From Chloroflexota bacterium (GTDB taxonomy: Bacteria; Chloroflexota; Limnocylindria; Limnocylindrales; CSP1-4), in assembly GCA_013698385.1 (NCBI GenBank), contig JACCVB010000276.1:1-15649 (forward strand): a stretch of DNA of 15,649 bases, in the 5' to 3' direction. The notes below the pieces were generated by a model. That model worked only from the letters and a program-made list of their open reading frames with translations. It was not told the origin of the DNA and did no database searches. Shown here one piece after another: positions 5,638-11,373 of the stretch. Within the stretch, counting starts at the first letter, position 1. Each line of letters starts with the position of its first letter. The position numbers and the translations under genes were made by a program.

Positions 5638-5767
5638 CTCTCGCGCGCGCGTGTGTATCGTGTCCCCTATCACTCTCGTCACTCTCTGAGTGATTGGAGT
5701 GACCGGGGAGAGACTCAGAGGGAGAGTGACTGGAGTGACTGGGGGTACGTACGCGCGCGCGCGAGAG
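5638..5767. repeat. Perfect 14-bp inverted repeats with CG tracts, enclosing an iteron block
   Basis: CTCTCGCGCGCGCG at 5638-5651 is the exact reverse complement of 5754-5767. The left arm includes (CG)5 at 5642-5651, and the right side (CG)6 at 5752-5763. Alternating CG is prone to Z-DNA and to slippage. Together with the repeats inside, this forms a compact 130-bp structure at the 3' end of the replication gene. Confidence 0.8.
5664..5744. repeat. Three 22-bp iteron-like repeats (candidate origin)
   Basis: Related 22-bp units occur at 5687-5708 and 5723-5744 (direct) and 5664-5685 (inverted). Each holds two GAGTGA-type half sites 10 nt apart and ends in GGGG. Iterons beside a replication gene are a hallmark of plasmid and phage origins. 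The second direct copy and the flanking sequence overlap the last codons of the primase. Confidence 0.7.
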
Positions 5768-7469
5768 TCACGCCCCGTAACTCGGGTCCGTTGGGGACCA
5801 TGTACCCCTTCGCTGTCCGGGCGACGGCACCGGCCGCGACCATCGCTCCGACCATGTGCTGGACGCTGGTCCGCTCCAGCCCGACCTTGGTCGCGATGGC
5901 CGCCGGGAAGATCGGCCCATCCTCTTCGATGGTCCGGTAGACCTCGGCTCGCTCGAATGACGCCTCGGCCACCACTTGCGGCGCCGCCTGCCAGGTCAGC
6001 CCGTCGAACCGCGCCGGCAGCTCGGCGTCCGGTACATCCCGTCCGGTCACGACGATCGTCCCGAACGCCTCCAGGCGCTTGCGCTTGACCACGATGATGG
6101 TGTCCGCGGAGCCGGTCAGCCCGTACGTCCCGGACACGCTGGCCAGGAAGTCGTCGCCGGCTTCCTTGCGGGCGTGGTGGACGATCAGCAGCGCGACCGA
6201 CCGGTCCCGGAACAGCGACTGCAATCGGCCGAGGTCCTCGACATCGACCTCGTATGCGTTGCGCCGCCCGTCGCTCCGTGGTCGAACCTTGCCGAGCGTA
6301 TCGATGGCCACGAGCGCAGCGTCGCTGTGGGCATCCAGCCAGCGGGCCAGGTCATCTTCGAGACCGGCCCCGATCTTGTGCGCTGTCCAGCGGACCTCCA
6401 GCCGGCCGCGCGGCATCGTCCGGCCAGCCAGGGCGGCCCGTAGCCGGTCCTGGCCGCGCCGCTTGCCGTCCTCCAGCGCCAGGTACAGCGCTGAGCCGGA
6501 GGTCACCGGTCGGCCGAGCAGTGTCCCACCGACCGACGCCTCGGTCGCGATCTGGTAGACGAGGCAGGACTTGCCGACCTTGGGCGGGGATGCCAGCACG
6601 GTCGTTCCCTCCGGCAGCAGGTCCGGCACGATCCAGCGGAGCGGCGGGATATCGAGGGCGAGTAGGTCTGCCGCATCGATGCCAGGGGTCGCCTCGCTGT
6701 CGCCTATCACGAGGCGCGGGCCTCGCTCTCCGGGCGCGTACCGTCCGACCGACGCCGCGATGGCCCGGACCTCCGAGTCGGACAGGGGCGGGTCGCAGCG
6801 GGCATTGACGCCGAGGAGCGCAGTCGTGATCTCGTCCGCGGTCATGCCGTGGTGGCGCATCGAGCCCGCGAGCCTGGCCAGCTCATCGTTGCGTTGGCCG
6901 GTCAGGATCGGTGCGCCGGGCTCGGACGTCGTGCCCTTGGGTGAGGCGACCTCATAGACCCATGTCGGCGCATCGGCGATCCCGTCCTTGGGTGCGGCGA
7001 TCCATACGTACGTGGCGCCGTTGATGTGCTGCGACGGCGGGGCGCAGATGTACGATCCGGGGCCACGGAAGTCGACGTGCTCCAGGACCGCGACGCGGGG
7101 AGCGACGGGCCGGTCGGTCCGGTACAGAAACTGCCAGCCTCGTCCCGTCTTGGCGGTCGCCGTGGTCGGCAACTCCCGGCCGTCCAGGGCGTTCGTCACG
7201 GCGTCGGTGTCCACGTCGACCACGAGCAGGTCATCCGGTAGGACGATCCCGACGTTGGCAGCGGGCCATTGCGACCACCACTTGCGGATCGTGGCGAGGT
7301 CCGTGCTCGCATCGGTGAGTCCGTGCGCCGTCCGGGGATGCTTGGCCGGCGAGTCGCAGTCAGCGCGACGGCACGAGCAGGCACCGTCGAGCGGCGAGTG
7401 CAAGGGGAGTACCCCGAAGCCGCGTTCGGCGTACGCGAGAGCGTGACTTAGCGGCTTCGGGGTATCCAC
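5715..7469 (-). CDS. Bifunctional primase-polymerase / RepA-type helicase (584 aa)
   Basis: This is the element's replication protein. Residues 1-175 match the archaeo-eukaryotic Prim-Pol domain: a CSC...C...KHP cluster (31-45), the acidic metal-binding DVDTD (85-89), and GRGWQFLYRT (109-118). Residues about 190-245 resemble the primase C-terminal helical domain. Residues 275-490 form a RecA-fold ATPase with Walker A SPPKVGKS (294-301), Walker B ALVAID (385-390) and IVHHARK (429-435), as in RepA/DnaB-like hexameric helicases. Residues 505-557 look like a winged helix. The GTG start lies 2 nt after the upstream gene's stop, so translation is probably coupled. The C-terminal tail (PQSLQSLSL) is encoded by repeats and may be frame-variable. 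Confidence 0.9.
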   Translation of the reverse strand: MDTPKPLSHALAYAERGFGVLPLHSPLDGACSCRRADCDSPAKHPRTAHGLTDASTDLATIRKWWSQWPAANVGIVLPDDLLVVDVDTDAVTNALDGRELPTTATAKTGRGWQFLYRTDRPVAPRVAVLEHVDFRGPGSYICAPPSQHINGATYVWIAAPKDGIADAPTWVYEVASPKGTTSEPGAPILTGQRNDELARLAGSMRHHGMTADEITTALLGVNARCDPPLSDSEVRAIAASVGRYAPGERGPRLVIGDSEATPGIDAADLLALDIPPLRWIVPDLLPEGTTVLASPPKVGKSCLVYQIATEASVGGTLLGRPVTSGSALYLALEDGKRRGQDRLRAALAGRTMPRGRLEVRWTAHKIGAGLEDDLARWLDAHSDAALVAIDTLGKVRPRSDGRRNAYEVDVEDLGRLQSLFRDRSVALLIVHHARKEAGDDFLASVSGTYGLTGSADTIIVVKRKRLEAFGTIVVTGRDVPDAELPARFDGLTWQAAPQVVAEASFERAEVYRTIEEDGPIFPAAIATKVGLERTSVQHMVGAMVAAGAVARTAKGYMVPNGPELRGVTLARARTYPQSLQSLSL

Positions 7470-7471
7470 GA

Positions 7472-7885
7472 CTAGAAGGGGAGGCCGTCGACGTCGGTCT
7501 CGTCCGCTTCGAACGCGTAGATGCCGACAGACTCATCCGTCATCCGAACCTGCGGCAGGATCTCTACGACGTTCGCAAAGCCGGCGCTGTTCTCCTCGAC
7601 CACAATCGTACAGAAGCGTCCGATGAGCGCCTCGATATCGAGCGACTCGTCGGCCACCGGCGCACGGCCGAGCAGCGCCTGGAGCCACCGGTAGGCCTTG
7701 GCCTTGGGACCGGTATTGGTCGATGACGCGCCGGTCACGTCGCGCACGCCTTCGGGTCCGTCGGCCGCGAACGTCCAGCGGAAGTATGGCGCGCCCTCGC
7801 GCGACTCCTTCTCTTCGATCCCGCTGAACCGGGCCTGGTAACTGCCGGGAGCGACGCCGGCTGCGCCCTTGATCGTTAGCTGCAT
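7472..7885 (-). CDS. Probable single-stranded DNA-binding protein of phage type (137 aa)
   Basis: The ATG at 7885 has AAAGGAA about 10 nt upstream on the - strand, an AT-rich leader unusual for this region. The longer frame up to 8125 overlaps the excisionase gene and is rejected. The protein opens with beta-rich APGSYQARFSGIEEKES, then APYFRWTFA, followed by STNTGPKAKAYRWLQALLG and IEALIGRFCTIVVEE, a pattern seen in phage OB-fold or DUF669-like proteins. It ends in an acidic tail ETDVDGLPF, very like the DDDIPF-type tip that lets SSB recruit partner proteins. Its place directly before the primase-helicase supports a replication role. The assignment is by pattern, not by search. Confidence 0.65.
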   Translation of the reverse strand: MQLTIKGAAGVAPGSYQARFSGIEEKESREGAPYFRWTFAADGPEGVRDVTGASSTNTGPKAKAYRWLQALLGRAPVADESLDIEALIGRFCTIVVEENSAGFANVVEILPQVRMTDESVGIYAFEADETDVDGLPF

Positions 7886-7952
7886 TTTCTTGTTTTCCTT
7901 TGATGCTTGCCGCGGGCTGTACCCTTGGCGGTGGAACGGATAGGGGCGGTCG

Positions 7953-7969
7953 GGCGGCGCCTGGCCGCC
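7953..7969. repeat. Short GC hairpin between the excisionase and SSB-like genes
   Basis: GGCGGC (7953-7958) pairs with GCCGCC (7964-7969) around a 5-nt loop. It lies in the only clear gap (7886-7979) of the right-hand gene array, so an operator, attenuator or terminator between the integration and replication modules is possible. Confidence 0.35.
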
Positions 7970-7979
7970 TCTTCCTATG

Positions 7980-8231
7980 TCATAGGCGCTCGTTGATGTA
8001 CTCGGCGATCGCCGCGCTCGGGACGAGCCGGCGGCGGCCGACCTTGATACTCCGAAGGCGCAGGGCGCCCATCTCGCCGTACAGGGCGGAGCGGCCGATC
8101 CCGAGCGCTTTGGCGGCCTCGTCAATCGACAGCAAGCGATCAGGCGCGTTCGTCGGAGCGGCCTCCGCCCGCAGCTCCTCGCGGAGCGCCTCGGTCAGCT
8201 CGGAGATGGCGAGGGCGAGACGGTTCGTCAC
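7980..8231 (-). CDS. xis: Excisionase-type HTH DNA-binding protein (83 aa)
   Basis: Residues 31-83 form a classic MerR-like winged helix of the excisionase (HTH_17) family: LLSIDEAAKALGIGRSALYG, then the wing RLRSIKVGRRRLVPSAAIAEYI. The N-terminal 30 residues are a charged helix. Proteins of this type bind near att sites to favour excision or act as element regulators such as AlpA. The GTG start (8229-8231) overlaps the stop of the preceding gene as GTGA, so the two are probably translationally coupled. Its place two genes after the integrase fits an int-xis module. It may regulate transcription as well as, or instead of, excision. Confidence 0.85.
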   Translation of the reverse strand: MTNRLALAISELTEALREELRAEAAPTNAPDRLLSIDEAAKALGIGRSALYGEMGALRLRSIKVGRRRLVPSAAIAEYINERL

Positions 8232-8425
8232 GCGTCACCCGCGGCGGCCGCGGGTAGGTCGCCATCCCGCACCAGTGCCTCGCGGACGATACGGCCGGCC
8301 TCCAGCCAAGCGAACCGGTCATTGCGCCGGGCGCGCCGTTCCAGGGCCTCGGCCTGCTCGGGTGTGAGCGCGATGCGGACAGCGGTCCGCGGTCGAACGA
8401 TCCTCGGCGGGGCGGGTGCATCCAT
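8228..8425 (-). CDS. Ribbon-helix-helix-like small protein (65 aa)
   Basis: The core reads RTAVRIALTPEQAEALERRA (residues 13-32), then a loop and AWLEAGRIVREALVRDGDL. A short strand with alternating hydrophobics (VRIAL) followed by two helices is the layout of Arc/CopG-type ribbon-helix-helix repressors. The N-terminal residues are Pro-rich. The ATG at 8425 follows a G-rich stretch; the start could be slightly different. The stop overlaps the excisionase start (GTGA). It could be a regulator of the integration module or an antitoxin, but no toxin partner is visible. Confidence 0.6.
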   Translation of the reverse strand: MDAPAPPRIVRPRTAVRIALTPEQAEALERRARRNDRFAWLEAGRIVREALVRDGDLPAAAAGDA

Positions 8426-8455
8426 CCCCCCACCGTGAGGGTGCCCGGATAGTGC

Positions 8456-9049
8456 CTACAAGTCCCGCGCTCGGCGCATGACCTCCGCCCATCCCCCGGC
8501 CGCGGCCACATCGCGGTTGTAGGAACCGTGCCTCTGCAGTCCGAGGGCGTCGACCTTACCGAGCTTCTGTGCGACGGTATCGACCGTCGCCGCGGCACCC
8601 ATCTCTGCAGCCGCTGCGACGATCACCTCGATCCGTTCCGTTTCTCTATTCGGGCGACCGGCGGACGGCAGGGCGTCCCAGAAAGCACGGACGGACCATT
8701 GCGCGTCGCGGTCAGTCGCAAGCCGAAGCGCGTCGCTGACCAGGGCATACGTGCCCGTTCCGTAAGTCGACGGGCCGGGCCATTCAAGAGTGAGGTCCGG
8801 TGGCCCATCGCCTGGGCTCCAGCGGAGGCCCGCCCACGCGATCCCCGCTTCCCACTCCGGGCCGCCCTCGACCCGTACATGGACGCGTGGCCCGCCACCA
8901 AAGTCAGAGCCCGCCTGACACTCGATGCGCAGCCAATCCTTGACCTCGCCGTGAGGAATGACCAGGACGGCCCACGCCACGCCTGCCCGATCTGCCGTCG
9001 GTTCCTGTGTCTGCGGGGCAGGGCGAAAGTAGATGGCGGGCCGTTTCAC
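8456..9049 (-). CDS. Protein of unknown function coupled to the integrase (197 aa)
   Basis: The GTG at 9047-9049 overlaps the integrase stop as GTGA. The frame is open far upstream, but that part lies over the integrase and is not credible. The N-terminal two thirds look beta-rich with many Trp and Gly residues (AVLVIPHGEVKDWLRIEC, RVHVRVEGGPEWEAGIAWAG, DLTLEWPGP). The C-terminal part is helical and HTH-like (TVDTVAQKLGKVDALGL, then SYNRDVAAAGGWAEVMRRA). No known family comes to mind. Its coupling to int suggests a role in integration control or as an accessory factor; this is inference only. Confidence 0.6.
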   Translation of the reverse strand: MKRPAIYFRPAPQTQEPTADRAGVAWAVLVIPHGEVKDWLRIECQAGSDFGGGPRVHVRVEGGPEWEAGIAWAGLRWSPGDGPPDLTLEWPGPSTYGTGTYALVSDALRLATDRDAQWSVRAFWDALPSAGRPNRETERIEVIVAAAAEMGAAATVDTVAQKLGKVDALGLQRHGSYNRDVAAAGGWAEVMRRARDL

Positions 9050-10182
9050 GACTCCGATCCCAGCGCGCGATCCATCGCGTCGGCGGCCTCGCGCCGAAGA
9101 TCCGGCGTCACGGCCGCGTAGATATCGGCCGTGACCGCGATCGTCGAATGGCCGAGCGTCCGGGAGATCACCGCCAGCGGGACGCCACCCGCGAGCTGTA
9201 GCGTCGCCGCAGTGTGTCTGAGGTCGTGACAACGGATCGCCGGCAGCGCGGCCCGCTTCAAAGCGGTGCGCAGGGCAGGGGTGATGTAGCGGCCCACGAG
9301 CGGCCGCCCTACGGCGTCCGTGAACACGAGCCCGTCCCGGTCCTGCCAGGCGGTGCCAGCCGCGTTGCGCGCGGCGCCCTGTCGGATGCGTTGTCGCTCC
9401 AGGGCGATCCGCGCCGCTCCGGGTAGGGCGATCGTGCGGCGGCTCCGTTCGGACTTCGGCGGCCCGAGTGTCGGCTTCCCATCCCAGCCGCGGGCGAGTG
9501 CGTGACGGACGGTCAGTGTGCCGGCGGTGAAGTCGACATCCGCCCACGCCAGCCCGAGCGCCTCGCCCTGCCGTAGGCCGGTGGCGAGCAGGACGGCCCA
9601 CAACGGCCCCAGCTCGTCCTCCGCGCTCGCGGCGATCAGGCGTTGGGCCTCCGCAGCCGTGAGCGTCTGGGCGTCGAACCGGGCGACCTTGGGCGGCCGT
9701 GCCTCGGCGGCGACATTGCGGACCACGAGCTCGTCCCGGATCGCCTGCCGGAGCGCGAGCCGTAACACTTTGCGAGCCATGCCGGCCGTCCGAGCCGTCC
9801 GCCCGTCCGCGACCATGGCGGCGGTCATCCGTTCCACGTCGGACGGGATGAGCTTGCCGAGCGGTACATCGCCGATCCGGTCGGAGATCGCGCGGGTGAC
9901 GGTCTCATAGCCGCGGAACGTCGATGGGGCGACGCGGAGCCGCGTCGTCGGCAGCCAGGCCGCCAGCCAGTCGGCGGTGCGCATAGTGGTCGACGGGATT
10001 CCGGCAGCGCGGAGTGCGTCGAGCTTGCGCCGGGTGTCAGCCGCGGTCGGTCCGGAAACGGTCCTGCGGGTGCGCTTGCCGGTGGCCGGGTCGATCGTGA
10101 CGGCTGCGCCGCGCCAGCGACCATCGGCCGCGCGGTAGACGGAGCCGGAGCCGTACGATCGCCGACGGGGATAGGATGCCAT
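9046..10182 (-). CDS. int: Tyrosine recombinase / phage integrase (378 aa)
   Basis: The enzyme catalyses site-specific integration and, with an excisionase, excision of the element. Residues 8-65 look like an arm-binding beta-sheet domain (SYGSGSVYRAADGRWRGAAV). Residues 68-160 form the SAM-like core-binding domain. The catalytic domain has all expected residues: R204 in ATGLRQGEALGL, K243 in PPKSERSRRT, H319 and R322 in CHDLRHTAAT, H345 in LGHSTIAVT and nucleophile Y355. The ATG at 10182 has AGGAGGA (10192-10198) 9 nt upstream on the - strand. The length is normal. It lies 120 nt from the proposed attR core and reads toward the inside of the element. Confidence 0.97.
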   Translation of the reverse strand: MASYPRRRSYGSGSVYRAADGRWRGAAVTIDPATGKRTRRTVSGPTAADTRRKLDALRAAGIPSTTMRTADWLAAWLPTTRLRVAPSTFRGYETVTRAISDRIGDVPLGKLIPSDVERMTAAMVADGRTARTAGMARKVLRLALRQAIRDELVVRNVAAEARPPKVARFDAQTLTAAEAQRLIAASAEDELGPLWAVLLATGLRQGEALGLAWADVDFTAGTLTVRHALARGWDGKPTLGPPKSERSRRTIALPGAARIALERQRIRQGAARNAAGTAWQDRDGLVFTDAVGRPLVGRYITPALRTALKRAALPAIRCHDLRHTAATLQLAGGVPLAVISRTLGHSTIAVTADIYAAVTPDLRREAADAMDRALGSES

Positions 10183-10217
10183 GAGCGCGGGTCCTCCTGT
10201 ACAGGACTGCGGCGTCA

Positions 10218-10250
10218 GGACGCTCCGGCTTGCAAACGGCCGGGGCGTCC
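10218..10250. repeat. 12-bp hairpin upstream of int
   Basis: Bases 10218-10229 pair with 10239-10250 (one G-U wobble) across a 9-nt loop. It lies between the int start and the right arm sites. On the + strand it is followed by GCCTTTG, a weak U-tract, so it may insulate int from the chromosome. It could also be part of the int leader or of the att complex. Confidence 0.5.
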
Positions 10251-10265
10251 GCCTTTGTCCGCCAA

Positions 10266-10284
10266 ATGCTACAACATTGCTACC
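10266..10284. repeat. Right arm-type repeat pair (ATGCTAC / ATTGCTACC)
   Basis: ATGCTAC (10266-10272) and ATTGCTACC (10276-10284) match the pair at 377-396 in order and orientation, differing only in the spacer (3 versus 4 nt). They lie 18 nt inside the proposed right core, between it and int, consistent with integrase arm binding. Confidence 0.6.
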
Positions 10285-10302
10285 GAACGTGCGTGAGGAA
10301 CG

Positions 10303-10315
10303 GGACTTCTAGTCC
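10303..10315. other. Putative attR core
   Basis: GGACTTCTAG (10303-10312) repeats the last bases of groEL. Here GGACT and AGTCC (10311-10315) flank a 3-nt spacer, whereas the left copy has a 7-nt spacer. Joining the left chromosomal flank to the sequence after 10312 gives a short predicted empty site. Confidence 0.6.
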
Positions 10316-10341
10316 AGACCCGGATCGCGACCACGATCGAT

Positions 10342-10369
10342 GGCCCCCGGCGCTTAGGCGTCGGGGGCC
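10342..10369 (+). terminator. Probable original groEL terminator, displaced by the insertion
   Basis: GGCCCCCGGCGC (10342-10353) pairs with GCGTCGGGGGCC (10358-10369) with one G-U wobble and a TTAG loop. No U-tract follows. If the element is removed between its 10-bp repeats, this hairpin falls about 30 nt after the groEL stop, where a terminator would be expected. Confidence 0.6.
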
Positions 10370-10496
10370 TCGTGATTCCGGCGGGCCGGCGTAGGTCGAT
10401 CCTCGGCCGGATGGCCGGCGTTTGACACCCGGGTCGATCCAACGGAGTCTGGGTCAAGGCGTCGACCCGACGCCCGTTCCTCGTGGGGATCCTCAC

Positions 10497-11339
10497 ATGC
10501 CAAGTCATCCGTATCGCCGGTGCTCCGACCTGGCTCGTCCCGTCCTGCTCACCATGACCGCCATCGTTGTCCTGGCGTGCGGCGGGACGCTTCCGAGTGC
10601 CCCGGCACTCGTCGATCCGCGGGAGATCCTGGCGGCGGCGGCGACCCAGGCTGCCAGCGCGACGAGCGTTCACATCGACCTGGCGGCGGACGGTGCGCTG
10701 GCGATCGACCTGACCGGGACGGGCAGCGCCTCGACGCCGATCAAGTTGACCGATACGACGGCGGCGATCGATGCCGACCTTGCACGGGGTGCCACGCGGG
10801 CGACGTTCTCCGCGCCGGGCCTCCTCGGGGTGCGCGGAGAGGCGATCGTGGTCGATGGGGTATCGTACCTGAAGACGTCACTCACCGGACCGCTGTATCG
10901 CGCGCAACCGGCATCGGGCGCGCCGGATGCCTCGCCTGGGGTGCCGGAACCTTCCGGTCGTGCTTCGGCCGGGATCCTGGAAGGCGTGATCGCCTTCCTC
11001 AAGGAACCAGGCGTGGAGCCCACCAAGAACGCGGACGCGCCGTGCGGCGGGACGACCTGCTACAGCGTGACCCTGAAGATCGGTGCGGAGCAGCTGGGGC
11101 GACTCCTGGGCGGGGCGACCCTTCCATCCAGCGTGCCCGTGCCCATACCGGACATATCGTCTGCCACGGCCGAGCTGACCTTCCTCGTGGATCGCCAGAC
11201 GACCCGACTCTCCGGCCTGACCGCCTTCGCCGACCTGGGCGACTCGGGCGAGATCACGGCCGACCTCACGCTTTCCAAGTGGGATGTGCCGGTGACGATC
11301 GCGGCCCCACCCGCCGACCAGGTCCAGCCGACCTCGTAA
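10497..11339 (+). CDS. LppX/LprG-like secreted lipoprotein (280 aa)
   Basis: The ATG at 10497 gives a lipoprotein signal peptide: basic residues, a hydrophobic run (PVLLTMTAIVVLAC) and a lipobox VLAC with Cys28 as the lipidation site. The mature part begins with DPREILAAAATQAASATSVH, then paired strands (IDLAADGALAIDL, TRATFSAPGLLGVRGEAIVV, VSYLKTSL) typical of the LppX/LprAFG fold, which binds lipids at the cell surface. Two cysteines (CGGTTC, about residues 182-187) could form a disulfide. A Pro/Ala/Ser-rich insert lies near residue 145. An upstream in-frame ATG at 10422 would bury the signal peptide and is rejected. The function in this organism is inferred from fold similarity only. Confidence 0.75.
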   Translation: MPSHPYRRCSDLARPVLLTMTAIVVLACGGTLPSAPALVDPREILAAAATQAASATSVHIDLAADGALAIDLTGTGSASTPIKLTDTTAAIDADLARGATRATFSAPGLLGVRGEAIVVDGVSYLKTSLTGPLYRAQPASGAPDASPGVPEPSGRASAGILEGVIAFLKEPGVEPTKNADAPCGGTTCYSVTLKIGAEQLGRLLGGATLPSSVPVPIPDISSATAELTFLVDRQTTRLSGLTAFADLGDSGEITADLTLSKWDVPVTIAAPPADQVQPTS

Positions 11340-11361
11340 GGCTCGGGTAAGTCCGGCCGCC

Positions 11362-11367
11362 TAGAAT
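11362..11367 (+). promoter_or_regulatory. Probable -10 box of a leaderless promoter for the helicase gene
   Basis: TAGAAT lies 6 nt before the GTG at 11374. The intervening GGGGGA could weakly act as a ribosome-binding site, but it directly abuts the start codon. The box lies 23 nt after the lipoprotein stop. Confidence 0.55.
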
Positions 11368-11373
11368 GGGGGA

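Larger units (their letters stand above)
5549..5767 (-). other. Start-less open frame, possible +1 extension of the primase
   Basis: In the +1 frame relative to the primase-helicase, 72 codons are open from just after a TGA at 5768-5770 to the TGA at 5549-5551. None of them is ATG, GTG, TTG or CTG. The last part reads like protein (FADRFAAQQAAAWASLEKDA), and its stop overlaps the next gene's GTG. The primase frame crosses a (CG)6 tract (5752-5763) inside this open interval. Gain of one CG unit would fuse the primase to this stretch. It could equally be non-coding. Confidence 0.35.
272..10312. mobile_element. Integrated element of about 10 kb at the groEL 3' end, phage-satellite-like
   Basis: The interval is bounded by the 10-bp direct repeat GGACTTCTAG (272-281 and 10303-10312). 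The left copy contains the groEL stop codon. Both ends also carry a paired ATGCTAC/ATTGCTACC motif resembling integrase arm-binding sites. Inside are a complete tyrosine integrase next to the right end, an excisionase-type HTH gene, a probable ssDNA-binding protein, a primase-polymerase/helicase, an orphan P27-like small terminase and many small unknown genes. No large terminase, portal, capsid, tail, lysis or conjugation gene is visible. That content fits a phage satellite better than a complete prophage or an integrative conjugative element. A decayed prophage is the main alternative. The boundaries are inferred from the repeats, not proven. Confidence 0.8.

Noticed and set aside
5305..5682. 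125-codon - strand frame across the origin-like repeats
   Set aside because: The translation is Arg/Pro-rich low complexity. The competing frame with GTG at 5552 has a more protein-like N-terminus and is coupled to a stop.
5638..5767. Repeats considered as a CRISPR array
   Set aside because: Only three short, partly inverted units without spacers of uniform length and no cas genes.
8228..8425. Toxin-antitoxin pair
   Set aside because: The ribbon-helix-helix-like protein could be an antitoxin, but the adjacent gene is an excisionase-type HTH protein and no toxin fold is visible nearby.
9050..9601. Upstream extension of the integrase-coupled gene on the - strand
   Set aside because: It lies entirely over the catalytic part of the integrase in another frame and reads as Arg/Gly-rich low-complexity sequence. 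The GTGA start at 9049 is better.
10183..10340. tRNA gene as integration target
   Set aside because: I found no cloverleaf or T-loop at either boundary. The hairpin at 10218-10250 is a simple stem-loop, and the duplicated core belongs to the groEL end.
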